Positions 1 through 10,120 of a stretch of 17,929 nt of DNA are shown piece after piece. Source of the stretch: Xanthoparmelia taractica (lineage: Eukaryota > Ascomycota > Lecanoromycetes > Lecanorales > Parmeliaceae); assembly GCA_033085395.1 (NCBI GenBank), contig JANQBS010000505.1, positions 1 through 17,929 on the forward strand, written 5' to 3'. A model generated the notes under the pieces. It did not search any database, was not told the DNA's origin, and saw only the letters and a program-made list of their open reading frames with translations. The translations under genes and the position numbers were made by a program. Positions within the stretch are counted from its first letter, which is position 1, and each line of letters starts with the position of its first letter.

Positions 1-169
1 ATATATATTTCGCATATAGATCTAGTAATAAAACTAATTCTTAAGGAAGAAAGAAAGGAAACTTGGGGAGATCGCTTGTTTAAGCTTATCCGTTAAGGGT
101 TCGTCAAATATACGTATATTAAGCGATTTAGGGTTCCCTCGCCTAGAGATCAAGACCTTATTTCTAACA
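1..169 (-). repeat. 3' LTR of the retrotransposon (partial)
   Basis: Positions 1-169 align without gaps to 7259-7427, so the first 58 bases of this LTR lie outside the window. There are 15 differences in 169 positions and all are transitions (C/T or G/A). At 14 of the 15 this copy carries the T or A, and at position 65 the other copy does. It ends in CTAACA, the complement of the TGTTAG at the other LTR end. In the element's own minus-strand direction this is the downstream LTR. Confidence 0.95.
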
Positions 170-186
170 ATTATCTTTTTCCTTCG
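170..186 (-). other. Polypurine tract of the retrotransposon
   Basis: Directly inside the left LTR the minus strand reads CGAAGGAAAAAGATAAT followed by the LTR start TGTTAG. A purine-rich run next to the 3' LTR is the plus-strand primer site in LTR elements. Its position agrees with the minus-strand coding direction. Confidence 0.75.
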
Positions 187-1884
187 AGAATTCGTTCTCG
201 AATTCAACGTAGCAGAAAAAATCAATGCTCTTAGAAGACTTATTAAAATTCTTTAAACTTAGTGGGAAAAGAAGGGAAAGAGTTCCTCTTAGTAGTGCTT
301 TATATATAAAGTATATTATAAATATAAACAAAACGAAAGGCGATAGAACACGTAACGCTAGCAAAATTTTTTCTATACACTTTATTATATAATTTAAATA
401 ATGCGTAGAGAAGGTATTGTCGCTATGTTTTGGGTACGCGACGCATATAATACGCGTATATTGATGATGAAGTTATTAATAAAAGGATATTAATTTTCAA
501 GAAATTTTTCTTCTCTTCACTATACACATTATTAACTATGTAACACCTACTTTACAAAAAGCAAATACATATTCCACACAAATATAACACTTATTACACG
601 CCTACGAGATATCTATCAGCGCATCAGTTATTGTAGGTCTTCCAGAGTTATAGGTGACTTAAAACCGTTATTAATATATTCTTAGCTCGCTTAACACCCG
701 ATTACTACTCGATTAGTAGACCCGTTAGTAAAGCTTATTAAGAATTCTTATTCGCGCTACATAAGGCGTGCTTACGAGCACGGGTTGAAAGAATACGAAG
801 CGATGTTCGACTCTGAGGGAAGTATATTAATAAAATACATAATCTGTTTAAAGTCGCGATCCGACTGCGTAGCAATAAATTAACATATAGATCGCATATA
901 TTTAACGCTTACTAAGCGTTTACTACTTTAAATTCCAAAGCGTTATAAGACGATTACAGACGCGAACCATATATTTCGGCTCCGCCGCCGCTTCGAAGTA
1001 ACTATCGTTAACGACTTTACATTAGACGATCTCGGATATATTTTCGCGCTTTAACTTACGAACGCCATAAAGATATATAAAAAAGTACTCAACGCTTATT
1101 AGAGGGTAATCGATCGCTTCGGCGGGGCGAAAAAACTCGATGCTTTAAGCATTCAAATCGATCAAGTAAAGTCTCTCCGTAGTATCTCCATCACCTTCAT
1201 AGGGATTTTAAACGTATTGCGCTATAGCGTATATACTTCTATAACTCGTATCGATTTTAGACGCGTTTGATCTATATTAATATTAACTTTAGGTAAATCT
1301 TTCTAAATTAAATTCTTTGACGGCGGATTCTAAGTTTAAGGATAATAACGAGAATAAAAAGAAGAACGAAGATAATAATAAGAATAGTGAAGAAAACGGG
1401 TCTGCGTCTACTAAGAATTTTTAGCTCGTTACGTCTCCGCTAACGAGTGAAAACCTAGATAACTTCTCTTCTTCTTTCTCTTTTAGTAACTTTTCTTTTT
1501 TTAATAAATAGAGTCTCTATACTTTTTTATATTTATTATTTAAAGGTTCGGAAAGCGAGAAGAATAAGGTTACTTCGAGAGATATTCTAATGAATAAGGT
1601 ATTTTAATAGATTAACGTTCGAGGCGTGTTTAATTTATATTAAACCTAAGCGTCGTATATTGATTATTTATATTACCCTATATTGTAGGAATTTCTCGCC
1701 GTCTTCCGGGGCGTCGTTAGTTTTCTCTAGCCGTTTTGACACCATTTTTTATTGCGATAATTCGGGGTTCAACTTTCTATAGCTGAGTTCTTTTTACCCT
1801 TAAGACTTCTTTTAAAATTAGCTAGCCTTCGGGCCCTTTTTTTAACATATATCCCTTATACTTTTCGTGCCCGTAACCCGTGTT
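187..1884 (-). other. Long 3' segment of the retrotransposon, no domain recognised
   Basis: About 1.7 kb separates the chromodomain from the polypurine tract, which is long for a chromovirus 3' region. Composition is RIP-like throughout. I recognise no domain on either strand. The plus strand is open for 55 codons at 1103-1267 and, apart from a TAG at 1100-1102, back to 1085. This could be a relic of an extra or captured gene, a nested repeat, or chance. Confidence 0.4.
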
Positions 1885-2000
1885 TATTAAACTTATCAAT
1901 CATATCTTACGTATTGCCTATAGCTTCTTTACTAAGTTATTCGTTATACTCTTTAGAATAATCTTCTCATCAAATAAGATATTCTACCTCGCTCTTTCGA
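1885..2000 (-). pseudogene. Chromodomain at the integrase C-terminus (relic)
   Basis: The minus strand reads, in one frame, EVEYLI, stop, stop, EDYSKEYNE, stop, LSKEAIGNT, stop, DMIDKF. This matches the chromodomain layout: a YLV-W-x-GY strand, then E-W, then an L-x-NA-x-x-x-I-x-x-F helix. Stops fall where Trp or Gln is expected, consistent with G-to-A or C-to-T changes. Chromodomains on Ty3/gypsy integrases bind modified histones and steer insertion; this one is no longer translatable. The call rests on motif spacing read by eye. Confidence 0.7.
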
Positions 2001-2399
2001 GTACGTTTTTTACGTATAAACTCCACTAAATATTCTTCGTCTTCATCCATGAGTTTAGAAATAAAGTATTTTAAAATTTTCGAATTCTCTAACCTTCGTT
2101 GATATAATTTTAATAACGATATATAAAAGACGAGGTGAATTCGATAGATTAACGATAGTTATAGTCGATACGCTTGCTTTTCGATACACTTTTATATTCG
2201 AAAGAAATTAATTAACTTATTAGAAAGTTTTTTACTTAATCTCTTCTACTTTAAATTCTTCGTAAAAAGTATAATAAAATTATCGCGATTAAACGTTTAC
2301 GATTTATAATTCTTATTATAAGACTTCGCTTACGTTTTCTATACGCTTTTTTAATACTTCTTAAGCTTCTATCGAGTCGTATTAATATCTTTAATACGT

Positions 2400-3150
2400 T
2401 CTTTCGCTACGAATACCTCTCTTTTAACGGCGCTATTCTTAGCGGCCAGCTTAAGTTTTAATTAATAATCGTATATTGCTAGAAATAAGCTATAATCTAT
2501 CGTTTTATATTCGCTACGATAATACGTAAACTTAGCAATTAACAAAAAATCTATTTAATTGTTCTATCGCTCTAAATAATACACTCTAAGATAATGTTTT
2601 AAAGTCTAATTTTATCGTTCTATCTATCCGTCAATTTAAGAATAAAACGTAATACTTAATCTACGTTTTACTCGTAATTAATAGTAGACTTTCGACTAAA
2701 ACGCACTTATAAAGATAGATTCTCGATCTATAATAATATCTTTAGATACTTTATATCGAAGCACGATTTCTTTTATAAATAACTCTTCGAGTTACACCGC
2801 ATTAATCGTCTTGTTGATTGATAGATATCTTATTATTTTAATATATCTATCGATTATTATAAGAATCGTATTATAAACGTAGTTCTTGCGATTACTTGGC
2901 GGAAGATCTGTAATAAAGTTTATCGTAACTTCCCTTTATAGTCTAATAGATAGCGGAAGCGCACTTAACTTATTATAGAGACGATAACGTTTCACTTTCA
3001 CGCGTTAATAGATATCGCATATATAAACATACTCTATAATATCTACTTTTATATTATCTCAATGATATTTTCTATTTATTAATTCGAATGTTTTATCAAT
3101 ATCGAAATGCCTCGTTATAAAGTTATCGTGATAACGTTTCAATAGCTTTT
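2400..3150 (-). pseudogene. Integrase domain of the retrotransposon (relic)
   Basis: The minus strand shows the zinc-binding part near 3030-3130 (RYHDNFITRHFDIDKTFELI, with the second conserved His and a following Cys still visible). The catalytic core follows: INFITDLPPSNR then ILIIIDRYIKIIRYL, holding the first conserved Asp, and near 2705-2760 KDIIIDRESIF, holding the second. This is the usual order of a Ty3/gypsy integrase. Some Trp and Gly positions are replaced or are stops. It would have inserted the cDNA into the genome. Boundaries are approximate. Confidence 0.9.
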
Positions 3151-3794
3151 CACGGACTAAGTCTTCTTCGAAGATATATAATTTATTATTATATCTTAAT
3201 AGCCCCTAACTATCTTAAGTCCAAGCTTCGACGCTTCGCGTTCGCCCGCCCTACGCTTTTTTAGCTTTATATTATTTAATAAGAGCGTTCTCTTATTAAA
3301 ATACTTTTATAAGTTTATAAATAAGCTTATTACTTACATTATATACTATTTCGCTAGTTGTTAATATCTCGATAATTAAGCGTAAAACGAGCTATTTATA
3401 ATTAGTAGTTTTAGTAATAAAGTTAAGTCGCTTATCGACTTCGTTGCGTTCGCATTAAATAAGTATCTCGCTTAAACTTTCTCTAATTTAAGGTTAAGAT
3501 TTTTTAAGCCTTAAAGAATATACTACGTTTAAGTGAGTTTCTTATATTATTATAATCATTAAATTTTCAAGCGCTATCTTTTTCGCAAATACTTCTTTCC
3601 GCGGACCCGCATCTAAGGGACTCTTATCTATACTTAAATCGTTTAATATCACGGGATATTTAAGATTTAGATTATATTACCTATGTGTGTAACTTACGTT
3701 ACTCTCGTATACTATTCTAATAGTAGCAAAAACGAGATTCGAAAGACATTCGACTTTAGTTAGCTTCTACTATAGCGTAGAAAGGAGTTTATTA

Positions 3795-4150
3795 ATCGTG
3801 TTATTATCGTCCTTATAATCGGGTCGTCTTAATAGCGTATTAGCGAGATTTGTTTTACTCGATCAATACGAAATTAAGAAATCGTAGGAGAATAGTTTTA
3901 TTGCCCAACGGGCTTGTTTATTATTTAGTATCGACTATCTTATAAAGTACTTTAAATTATTATAATTAATTAGAACTTTAATGAAGTGAAAACTTCTCTT
4001 TAGATAATAGCGTTAATACTTAAACGCTTTTATAATTGCAAGAAGCTCTTAATTATATATTTTATAGTTATACTCTACGTCGATTATCTTTCTCGAATAA
4101 AAAGCGATAAAATATTATTAACTATTTATATATAACTAAGTTAATATATA
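3795..4150 (-). pseudogene. RNase H domain of the retrotransposon (relic)
   Basis: The minus strand contains ELLAIIKAFKY followed by a stop where the family has Trp, then a frame with HFIKVLINYNNLKYF in place of the TDHxxL-x-YF stretch, then RQARWAIKLFSYDFLISY and, after a stop, the segment ending RRPDY. These are the conserved blocks of the gypsy RNase H and its tether. The Asp expected before His in TDH is changed. The domain would remove the RNA strand during reverse transcription. Confidence 0.88.
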
Positions 4151-4479
4151 TGTTAAATCGAATAAGAAAGCATTAATCTCGACTCGAATTAATAGCTTAA
4201 AGTCGAAGTATTTTAAGAGAGACGTATTTATAAAGACCGCCTTTAGCTTTTAAAACGCGTACTTCGTGGCTTCGAGTCACAGAAAGAGTCTCGACTTAAT
4301 ATTCTTTTCACTTCTCTTAAGAAGTCTTATTAAAGAAGCTATAATCTAAGAATAATAATAAATAAATCTTCGATAGAAGTTTATAAACCCTAAAAAGACT
4401 TACACATCGTAATAACTCTTTAATTTCGATTACTCTTAAATTGTAATTACTCTACGTTTATTTATTACGACGCCGAAAG

Positions 4480-5110
4480 TAGATATCACGAAATTAAGAA
4501 ATTTCACTTCGATAACGAAGAATTCACATTTCTTTAGACTTACATAAAGATCGTATCGTCGAAGTCGATCTAGTATCTATTTTACGTGATTTAGATATTT
4601 ATCTTCCGAATTGAAATAGATAAGGATATTATTTAGATATATTACGCAAAAACGATTTATTAGTCTCGTTAAAGCCTTATTAATATAAGCTTAAAAGATT
4701 ACTAAGATATTTGTTAGTTCGAAGAACATTATTAGATACTCGAAATAATTATATTAAATACGAAATATCGTTTTTCACTCGTTATTCTTACGAATTCGTA
4801 TATAATAATAAGCGTTCTTCAAATTAAATTTCGTGTATCGCTTAGCGTTATTTAGGCGATTAAGCGTCTCGCTAATTAAGGATAACGAATAACGATTTTT
4901 AATAGTTATCTTATTAAGTTCGCGATAATCGATATATAAGCGTAACCCTTTATTCTTTTTTAAAATAAATAAGATAGGGGCTTCTACCGAACTCGTAGAA
5001 TATCTAATTTAATTCTTTACTAAGGCTTCGTCGAGATAGATTCTTAGTATCACAAGCTCAACGTTAAATAAATTGTAAAGCGGGTCAAATAAAGACTTCG
5101 CTATTATTTC
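4480..5110 (-). pseudogene. Reverse transcriptase domain, catalytic motif destroyed
   Basis: The minus strand reads KKGLRLYIDYRELNKITIKN near 4900-4960, the family's DYRxLN block with its first catalytic Asp. Upstream is YLDEALVKN, stop, IRYSTSSVEAP, the thumb-side entry block. At 4616-4639 the active-site motif reads YLNNILIY; the family has two Asp where this copy has two Asn (codons at 4628-4633), each explained by one G-to-A change. NHVK, stop, ILDRL and KKCEFF blocks follow. The order is typical of Ty3/gypsy. The enzyme would be inactive even without the stops. Confidence 0.93.
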
Positions 5111-5889
5111 GATAATATAATTACAACCCTTATGCGACGGGAGTCATCCTACCTCTTTCGATGAAAATATATCTTCGTATTCTTTTAGTTTATCGGGAAG
5201 CTTCTAGTTAATCTCTACGCTATTTATTCGAATATTCTATACTCTCACTACATTACGAATATATTCTTTCTATATTAGAATATTCGTTACAATTAGAGCA
5301 TAAAGAGCCTTATAACCATTTAAAGTATTAATAAATTATTAAGGCTTTAGAATCTCAAGTAACTACTTTTCGACTCCGAAACGCTAGATCTAATCGGCCA
5401 TATCTATCTTAATGCCCTTATCGATTAAAGTAGAAAAATCAAGTACTATTAAGAGTCCATCTTTATTAATAACATAGAATATATATTCACAATATTTAAT
5501 ACGACCTCAATTATCTCGTAATCGATATATTACTAGATAAACACCGTAGCAATATGTTAACTTATTATTTATTTAAATCGGCTTTAATAGAGAACCCTCG
5601 ATTTTAATTAGATTATACTTAAGTACAAAGCGCTACTTAAGTATATTCACCTCGCTACTAATATTAAAATAAAAGTTATTAGAGACTAGCGACTCGTCTT
5701 AATTCTTTAGAAGTATCTCACCCTTATAAATTAATAATAAAATCGATATTACTTCTATTTTTGCTCTCGCCGCTACGAAGTCTTCGATAAGAATTTATCT
5801 TTTCTCGACGATTTCACCGCGTATAGCTTATACTTATTAATGAATCCAACTGAGATCTCATTGAGATTACTCGCCTTTTATTTCTTCTA

Positions 5890-7100
5890 TTTGATGCAAG
5901 TGTTGATATAATAACTATATTCTTCGTAATTATAACATTGGACCTTGTTAAGATTCTTCGACTTATTATCTTTTAGCTTATCGTCTCTCGGTTATTTTTT
6001 ATTCGAATAAGATTCGTTCTATCTTTACGACGACTGCGTTTTATTATTATTTTTATATTAAGAATTCTAATTTTCTCGATTCTGATTTCCTTGAGAGATA
6101 GAAGCACTCTTAACTTCATGTTCTTTGAAAGAAGAATTTTATTTTCTCGTGTTATTTTTTAAGCGTATCGTAAGCGTTAATAGCTCGTCTCGCTTAATTA
6201 ATACTATCTAAATATTAGTTAATTTATAACGAAGTTTTAAACGAAGCTTTATAAATAAGTGATATACTTATTAATTCTCGGTGTAGGGGTTTATTTACGT
6301 CTTTAGAAATCGAAGGTAATTATTAAATTAACGCACTATTTGATTTTACCTTTATTGGATATCGATATATTATTAAGCGACGTTAAGGCCTCGATTTATC
6401 GGGTTTTTAATTTGATTTAAAAGGAAATCGATAAACTTCTATTAAGTATAATAACGATCTAGATACTTATCTTCCTTATTAACTTAAAGCTCTTTTTAAT
6501 CATTATTAAGGAATTAACGTACTTAAAGAATTTTATTCTTTTCGATAGAGAAATTTTCCGACGTGAGACGAAATACTCTATTTGCTTCTTATACGAAGTC
6601 TCGGTGTTCTCTAATCGACTTATTATAATAAATTAATAACTTTTTTAATCTAATTAATTTGCGAGGCCGCGAGATAATATTATTAAATTCAAGATCGATA
6701 TTAGCGATTCGTTTCGTTTCTCGAGTCCTAGATAAGTCGAATATATTATTTCCGCTATTGCGGCTTCGATTTATAGATATTTAACCTCGTTTAAGTATAC
6801 TAATTTCTACTTCGAGGGATTTAAATCGACGCTACTATATTAATTAATCTCGCTTGCGAGTGGCACGCGCGATTTATTCGTTTAGAGTACATATACTCTA
6901 TTTATTAACATCTTACTCTTCGCTAGATATACTTTTCTAATTATCGCTAATATCATTTTCATCGTTATTACTATTACTCGATTTTTCATCGAGATTATTA
7001 TTTATGGGTTCGGTAAGAGTCTCTTTATTAAGATTCGAGATGTGATCTAATTCTTTAAATTAAATCGTAGTAATATTCTAATTCAATATTGTATTGAATA
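5890..7100 (-). pseudogene. gag region with a mutated zinc knuckle (relic)
   Basis: At 5896-5937 the minus strand reads CYNYEEYSYYINTC. The spacing is that of the nucleocapsid CCHC knuckle (C-x2-C-x4-H-x4-C), but the second Cys and the His are both Tyr, each one transition away (TGT or TGC to TAT or TAC, CAT or CAC to TAT or TAC). The region between this and the 5' LTR should hold the capsid part; it is AT-rich with many stops, and I cannot align it by eye. The right boundary is therefore a guess. Confidence 0.7.
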
Positions 7101-7199
7101 ACAAGGATTCATTTTGTGGCCGCGACGTCTGCGCTCTTATCGTGATTATTATACTAATTCCGAACCGCTATTCCTAAGAAGAATTGAAAGAATTAGAAT

Positions 7200-7427
7200 T
7201 GTTAGACTCGATTCTAGATTAGAGCCTTAGAGTTATGTAGCAGTGTGGAATTAGAAAGATATATATTTCGCATATAGATCTAGTAATAAAACTAATTCTT
7301 AAGGAAGAAAGAAAGGAAACTTAGGGAGATCGCTTGTTTAAGCTTGTCCGCCAAGGGTCCGCCAAGTATACGTATACCAAGCGATTTAGGGTCCCCTCGC
7401 CTGGGGACCAAGACCCTATTCCTAACA
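7200..7427 (-). repeat. 5' LTR of the retrotransposon (complete, 228 bp)
   Basis: This copy runs from TGTTAG (7200-7205) to CTAACA (7422-7427), a perfect 6-bp terminal inverted repeat with the canonical TG...CA ends. It is the better preserved LTR. It contains a GTCCCC/GGGGAC hairpin at about 7391-7408 and, on the minus strand, a TATA-rich stretch near 7255-7265 that could be the promoter. No tRNA-type TGG start is visible in the primer-binding position beside it (7199 leftwards), either because RIP erased it or because priming is non-canonical. Confidence 0.95.
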
Positions 7428-8097
7428 AAAACGACTATGTTCAACAGATACCACACCTTTCCGACCCGTACTTATTAGCTTATGCTGCTCGTAGTTAATT
7501 TAAATAATATTAATAAAGAAGAAGAAAAAAAAGAAAAAGAGATCGTTAACTAACTATAAGAAAGAATTATTAAAAAGAGGTAACTTAATTATAGATAGAT
7601 AGTTGAATAATAAAAGAATAATCGATTACTAGTGTCTTTTTTCATTGCTAGCAACATTAAAATATCTAGATATCTAGATATCTATCAAGTCATCGTTTTT
7701 TGAGTCTTATTAACCTCTTACTTCGTGAAAAGACCAATATAACTTCTTCTACTACTTCTTCTTCTACTACGTTCTTTGCTATCTTTTTAATAGCCTTCTT
7801 ATCTCTTTCACCTTATTCGCCTCGCCTATCTCTTTTATCTCGCTATTACGACTGTAATAAAGTCTCTTACGATAAGATCTCTTACGATAAGGCCTTCTGT
7901 GATAAAGCCTATTAAAAGCGATAATAATAGTAAATATTATTATTATTATCACGAAAAATCAAGACAATAGGAATTAAACTCATAGTCTAGTGTGGTAACT
8001 AGAACGATCTTTTAACTAGATTATACGGCCTCGAATAATAAGAACGTTCTATTTTAGTAGATCTATCAAAAGAATTCAAAAAAGGTAGTATTTTGGT
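7428..8097. other. AT-rich relic DNA between retrotransposon and gene region
   Basis: No recognisable gene. Composition is still RIP-like. It holds a purine run at 7516-7542, an 8-bp-period palindromic repeat of ATATCTAG at 7662-7685, and imperfect tandem copies of a CTCTTACGATAAG-type unit at about 7860-7910. A 71-codon open frame at 7700-7915 is low-complexity (Ser/Thr rich, then YDK repeats) and is most likely a relic or chance. The segment may be part of a second degraded repeat. Confidence 0.6.
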
Positions 8098-8099
8098 GG

Positions 8100-8223
8100 G
8101 CTAGCCCTAGCCCTAATTGTGCATATCCTAGGATTGTGCATATCCTAGGATTAACGAGTAGGGCAGGGCGGGCCGGGCAACGGGTTTGGCCGAGCCGGGG
8201 TCAGCCCTTCTAGCCCTAGCCCT
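8100..8223. repeat. GC-rich repeat cluster at the AT/GC boundary
   Basis: Two direct copies of CTAGCCCTAGCCCT lie at 8101-8114 and 8210-8223. Between them a 17-bp unit ATTGTGCATATCCTAGG is repeated exactly in tandem (8116-8132, 8133-8149), followed by a G/C-rich run with GGGCGGGCCGGGC. This resembles subterminal repeats of DNA transposons such as hAT elements, but I cannot show terminal inverted repeats or a target duplication, so the type is open. The switch from AT-rich to GC-rich DNA occurs within a few bases of 8098. Confidence 0.55.
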
Positions 8224-8442
8224 GATTTAGTCGGTGTATGCGCATCAAGCAATTGAACTCAAACACCAACAACTCCTTTACCATGTCTAGTCGCCTACAT
8301 TCCTAAATGATGACTCTTCTCCCTTGACGTCGTTGACTTAATCAAACCCTTCAGGTGACGCATTCAAGCGAGCTCCTGCGCCTGTCCTTCTGTTCAGGTA
8401 GACCATCGTTGCTTAAGATCACAGGACTAACGTTACACCAGC

Positions 8443-10120
8443 ATGGACACCCTTCTCCAGCGTCTCCAGAGTCCCGCCGTCGCCGTCCCTATTATCCTCT
8501 TCATCATTTACTCCATCTAAAACCGTCTAACTGCCGTGCCCAATATACCAGAAGGCGTACCATGGATCGGTAAGGACTCAAGCAAGCTGTTCGCCCACAC
8601 CAGAGCGTTCCTGGCAAGCTTCGGCAATGTCAGAGAATGGTTAGAAATTGGATATGAAAAGGTACACTCGCCTCTACTATCCTTGAACCTGCTGTGATCT
8701 CAGCGCTAACGGAGCTCTATAGTATGGCAAGAACAATTTGTCCTACATCTTGCCCGACATCTCTGGCAAACCGGAAGTCGTCCTACCTCGCTCTCAAATG
8801 GCCTGGCTTATTGAACAACCGGACAATGTCCTCAGCACGTCTGCGTTCCACTACGATAGCCTCGAAGGCGACTATTGTTTTACCACCCCTCAGATCCTCA
8901 GAGATCCATATCACGAACACGTCATCCACAAATACCTACCGCGGCGGGTTGCCTCGATGGTTCCAGACATATGGGAAGAAGTACAGGTCGCAATGGACCA
9001 GACATGGGGGATGGACACAAAGTCGTGGAAAGAGATTGGCGTGTGGAAGAACATGATGAGGATCATACCAACCATAACAAACCGGATGATGCTTGGACTA
9101 CCAATCTGTCGAAACGAGGATTTTCTGAAAAACATGGGCAAATTCGCCATGGACGTCATTTCGTGCGCTTCCCTCTACCTACGGTTGACACCTCACTTCC
9201 TCAAACCAGTCGTTGGGCCTTTGGTCACCATACCGAATAACCGTCACTGGCGAAGCACCACCAAGTACACCCTACTGATTATCAACGAGCGACTAGCAAA
9301 TATCAAGAGGAAGAAGGAGGATTCAAGCTTTCATTGGGACGAACCAAACGACTACATAAGCTGGCACATCAATCTTGCGATGGCAGAAGGCCGCCATGAT
9401 GAGCTTACGCCAGATAGGATATCGCGACGTCTCATGCCACTAAACTTCGCTGCTATCCACACCACTGCCCTGACCATGACCAATACCCTCTTCGACCTCC
9501 TTTCCTCCCCTTCTACACCAGAATGGCTTGAAGGCATACGTGAAGAGGCTGAAAGGGTGTTGGCGGAAGAAGGCGGCCAGTGGACCAAAGCGGGACTGGC
9601 GCGTTGCCACCGGTCAGACTCCGCCATTCGAGAAAGCATGCGCATCAGCAACTTTATGACAAGAAACGTGCTGCGGAAAGTGATGCCAGAAGAAGGTATC
9701 GAGAACAAAGCGGAAGGGTGGCGAGCTCCCAAGGACATCCTGATCGGGGTGGACATGCACAGCGCCCAGCACGACCCTGAGATTTACCCAGACCCCGACA
9801 CCTACGACGCGTTCCGATTTTCGAAACCCAGAGAAGAAGCAGATGCATCAAATGTCCATGGAGGGCTCAATGGAGCCAAGAGCACTGGATTAACCAACAC
9901 ATCGGATATCTTCCTTGCTTTCTCGCATGGACGTCATGCTTGTCCTGGAAGGTTCTTTGTATCGCTGGAGATGAAGCTGCTGCTCGCATACATGGTGATG
10001 AATTATGAAGTTCAGCCACTAGAGAATCGGCCACTCAATGTTTGGTATGGCTCTACTTCGATTCCATCAGCCAAGGCTACAGTCAAAGTGCGCAGAAAGG
10101 CAGACACAGTGGGAAAATGA
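8443..10120 (+). pseudogene. Cytochrome P450 monooxygenase with a premature stop
   Basis: Model: exon 1 8443-8661, intron 8662-8722 (GTACAC...GCTAAC...TATAG, 61 bp), exon 2 8723-10120, 538 codon positions, a normal fungal P450 length. The ATG has A at -3. An N-terminal membrane anchor (about residues 12-25) is followed by the P-rich hinge VPNIPEGVPWIGK. Family motifs: I-helix NFAAIHTT (314-321), ExxR as ESMR (Glu 377), DPDTYDAFRF, and heme-binding FSHGRHACPGRFF with the thiolate Cys at 480. It would be an ER-bound, heme-dependent oxidase; the HxRHxCPGRFF signature resembles ascomycete secondary-metabolism P450s, but the substrate is unknown and no partner gene is adjacent. Codon 26 (8518-8520) is TAA in an otherwise continuous frame, and there is no in-frame ATG close behind it. 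A 67-bp intron using GTCCCT could remove it but the donor is poor and it would delete the anchor. Confidence 0.85.
8518..8520 (+). other. In-frame TAA in the P450, consistent with CAA to TAA
   Basis: The reading frame from ATG 8443 runs through this TAA into the conserved hinge without a shift. A single C-to-T change at a CpA step converts CAA (Gln) to TAA, the exact RIP substitution. It lies 1.1 kb from the mutated LTR and about 420 bp from the edge of AT-rich DNA. Confidence 0.75.

Larger units (their letters stand above)
1..7427 (-). mobile_element. RIP-degraded Ty3/gypsy chromovirus LTR retrotransposon
   Basis: Two copies of one LTR bound this block (1-169, cut by the window edge, and 7200-7427). 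Between them the minus strand shows the Ty3/gypsy order: zinc knuckle, reverse transcriptase, RNase H, integrase, chromodomain. A purine-rich tract sits just inside the left LTR, as expected for a minus-strand element. Every domain is recognisable but full of stops, mostly TAG or TAA where Trp or Gln is expected. C is seldom followed by A, TpA is very common and CpG is kept, which is the pattern of fungal RIP (CpA to TpA on both strands). No reading frame survives, so the element cannot move by itself. Direction and clade are firm. Exact domain ends are approximate because frames are broken. The target-site duplication cannot be tested because the left flank lies outside the window. Confidence 0.95.

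Noticed and set aside
34..364. Two short minus-strand open frames over the left LTR and its inner flank
   Set aside because: They overlap the LTR and polypurine tract and have no coding features.
7177..7198. A purine-rich run next to the right LTR that could be a plus-strand polypurine tract
   Set aside because: The reverse transcriptase, RNase H, integrase and chromodomain are all on the minus strand, and a better placed tract lies inside the left LTR at 170-186.
7700..7915. A 71-codon plus-strand open frame
   Set aside because: Low-complexity Ser/Thr and repeated YDK units in RIP-type DNA; no family signature or splice-supported extension.
8486..8552. An intron in the P450 that would remove the in-frame TAA (GTCCCT...CTAAC...CCAG)
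   Set aside because: A CTAAC branch-like site and an acceptor exist, but the donor is weak and removal would delete the membrane anchor and the start of the Pro-rich hinge; a nonsense mutation is the simpler reading. Kept only as an alternative.
8738..8740. TTG at 8738 as the P450 start
   Set aside because: Upstream exon 1 clearly encodes the N-terminal P450 hinge, and the intron junction is clean.
8911..9851. Several antisense and off-frame open frames across the P450
   Set aside because: They shadow the strongly supported P450 frame.
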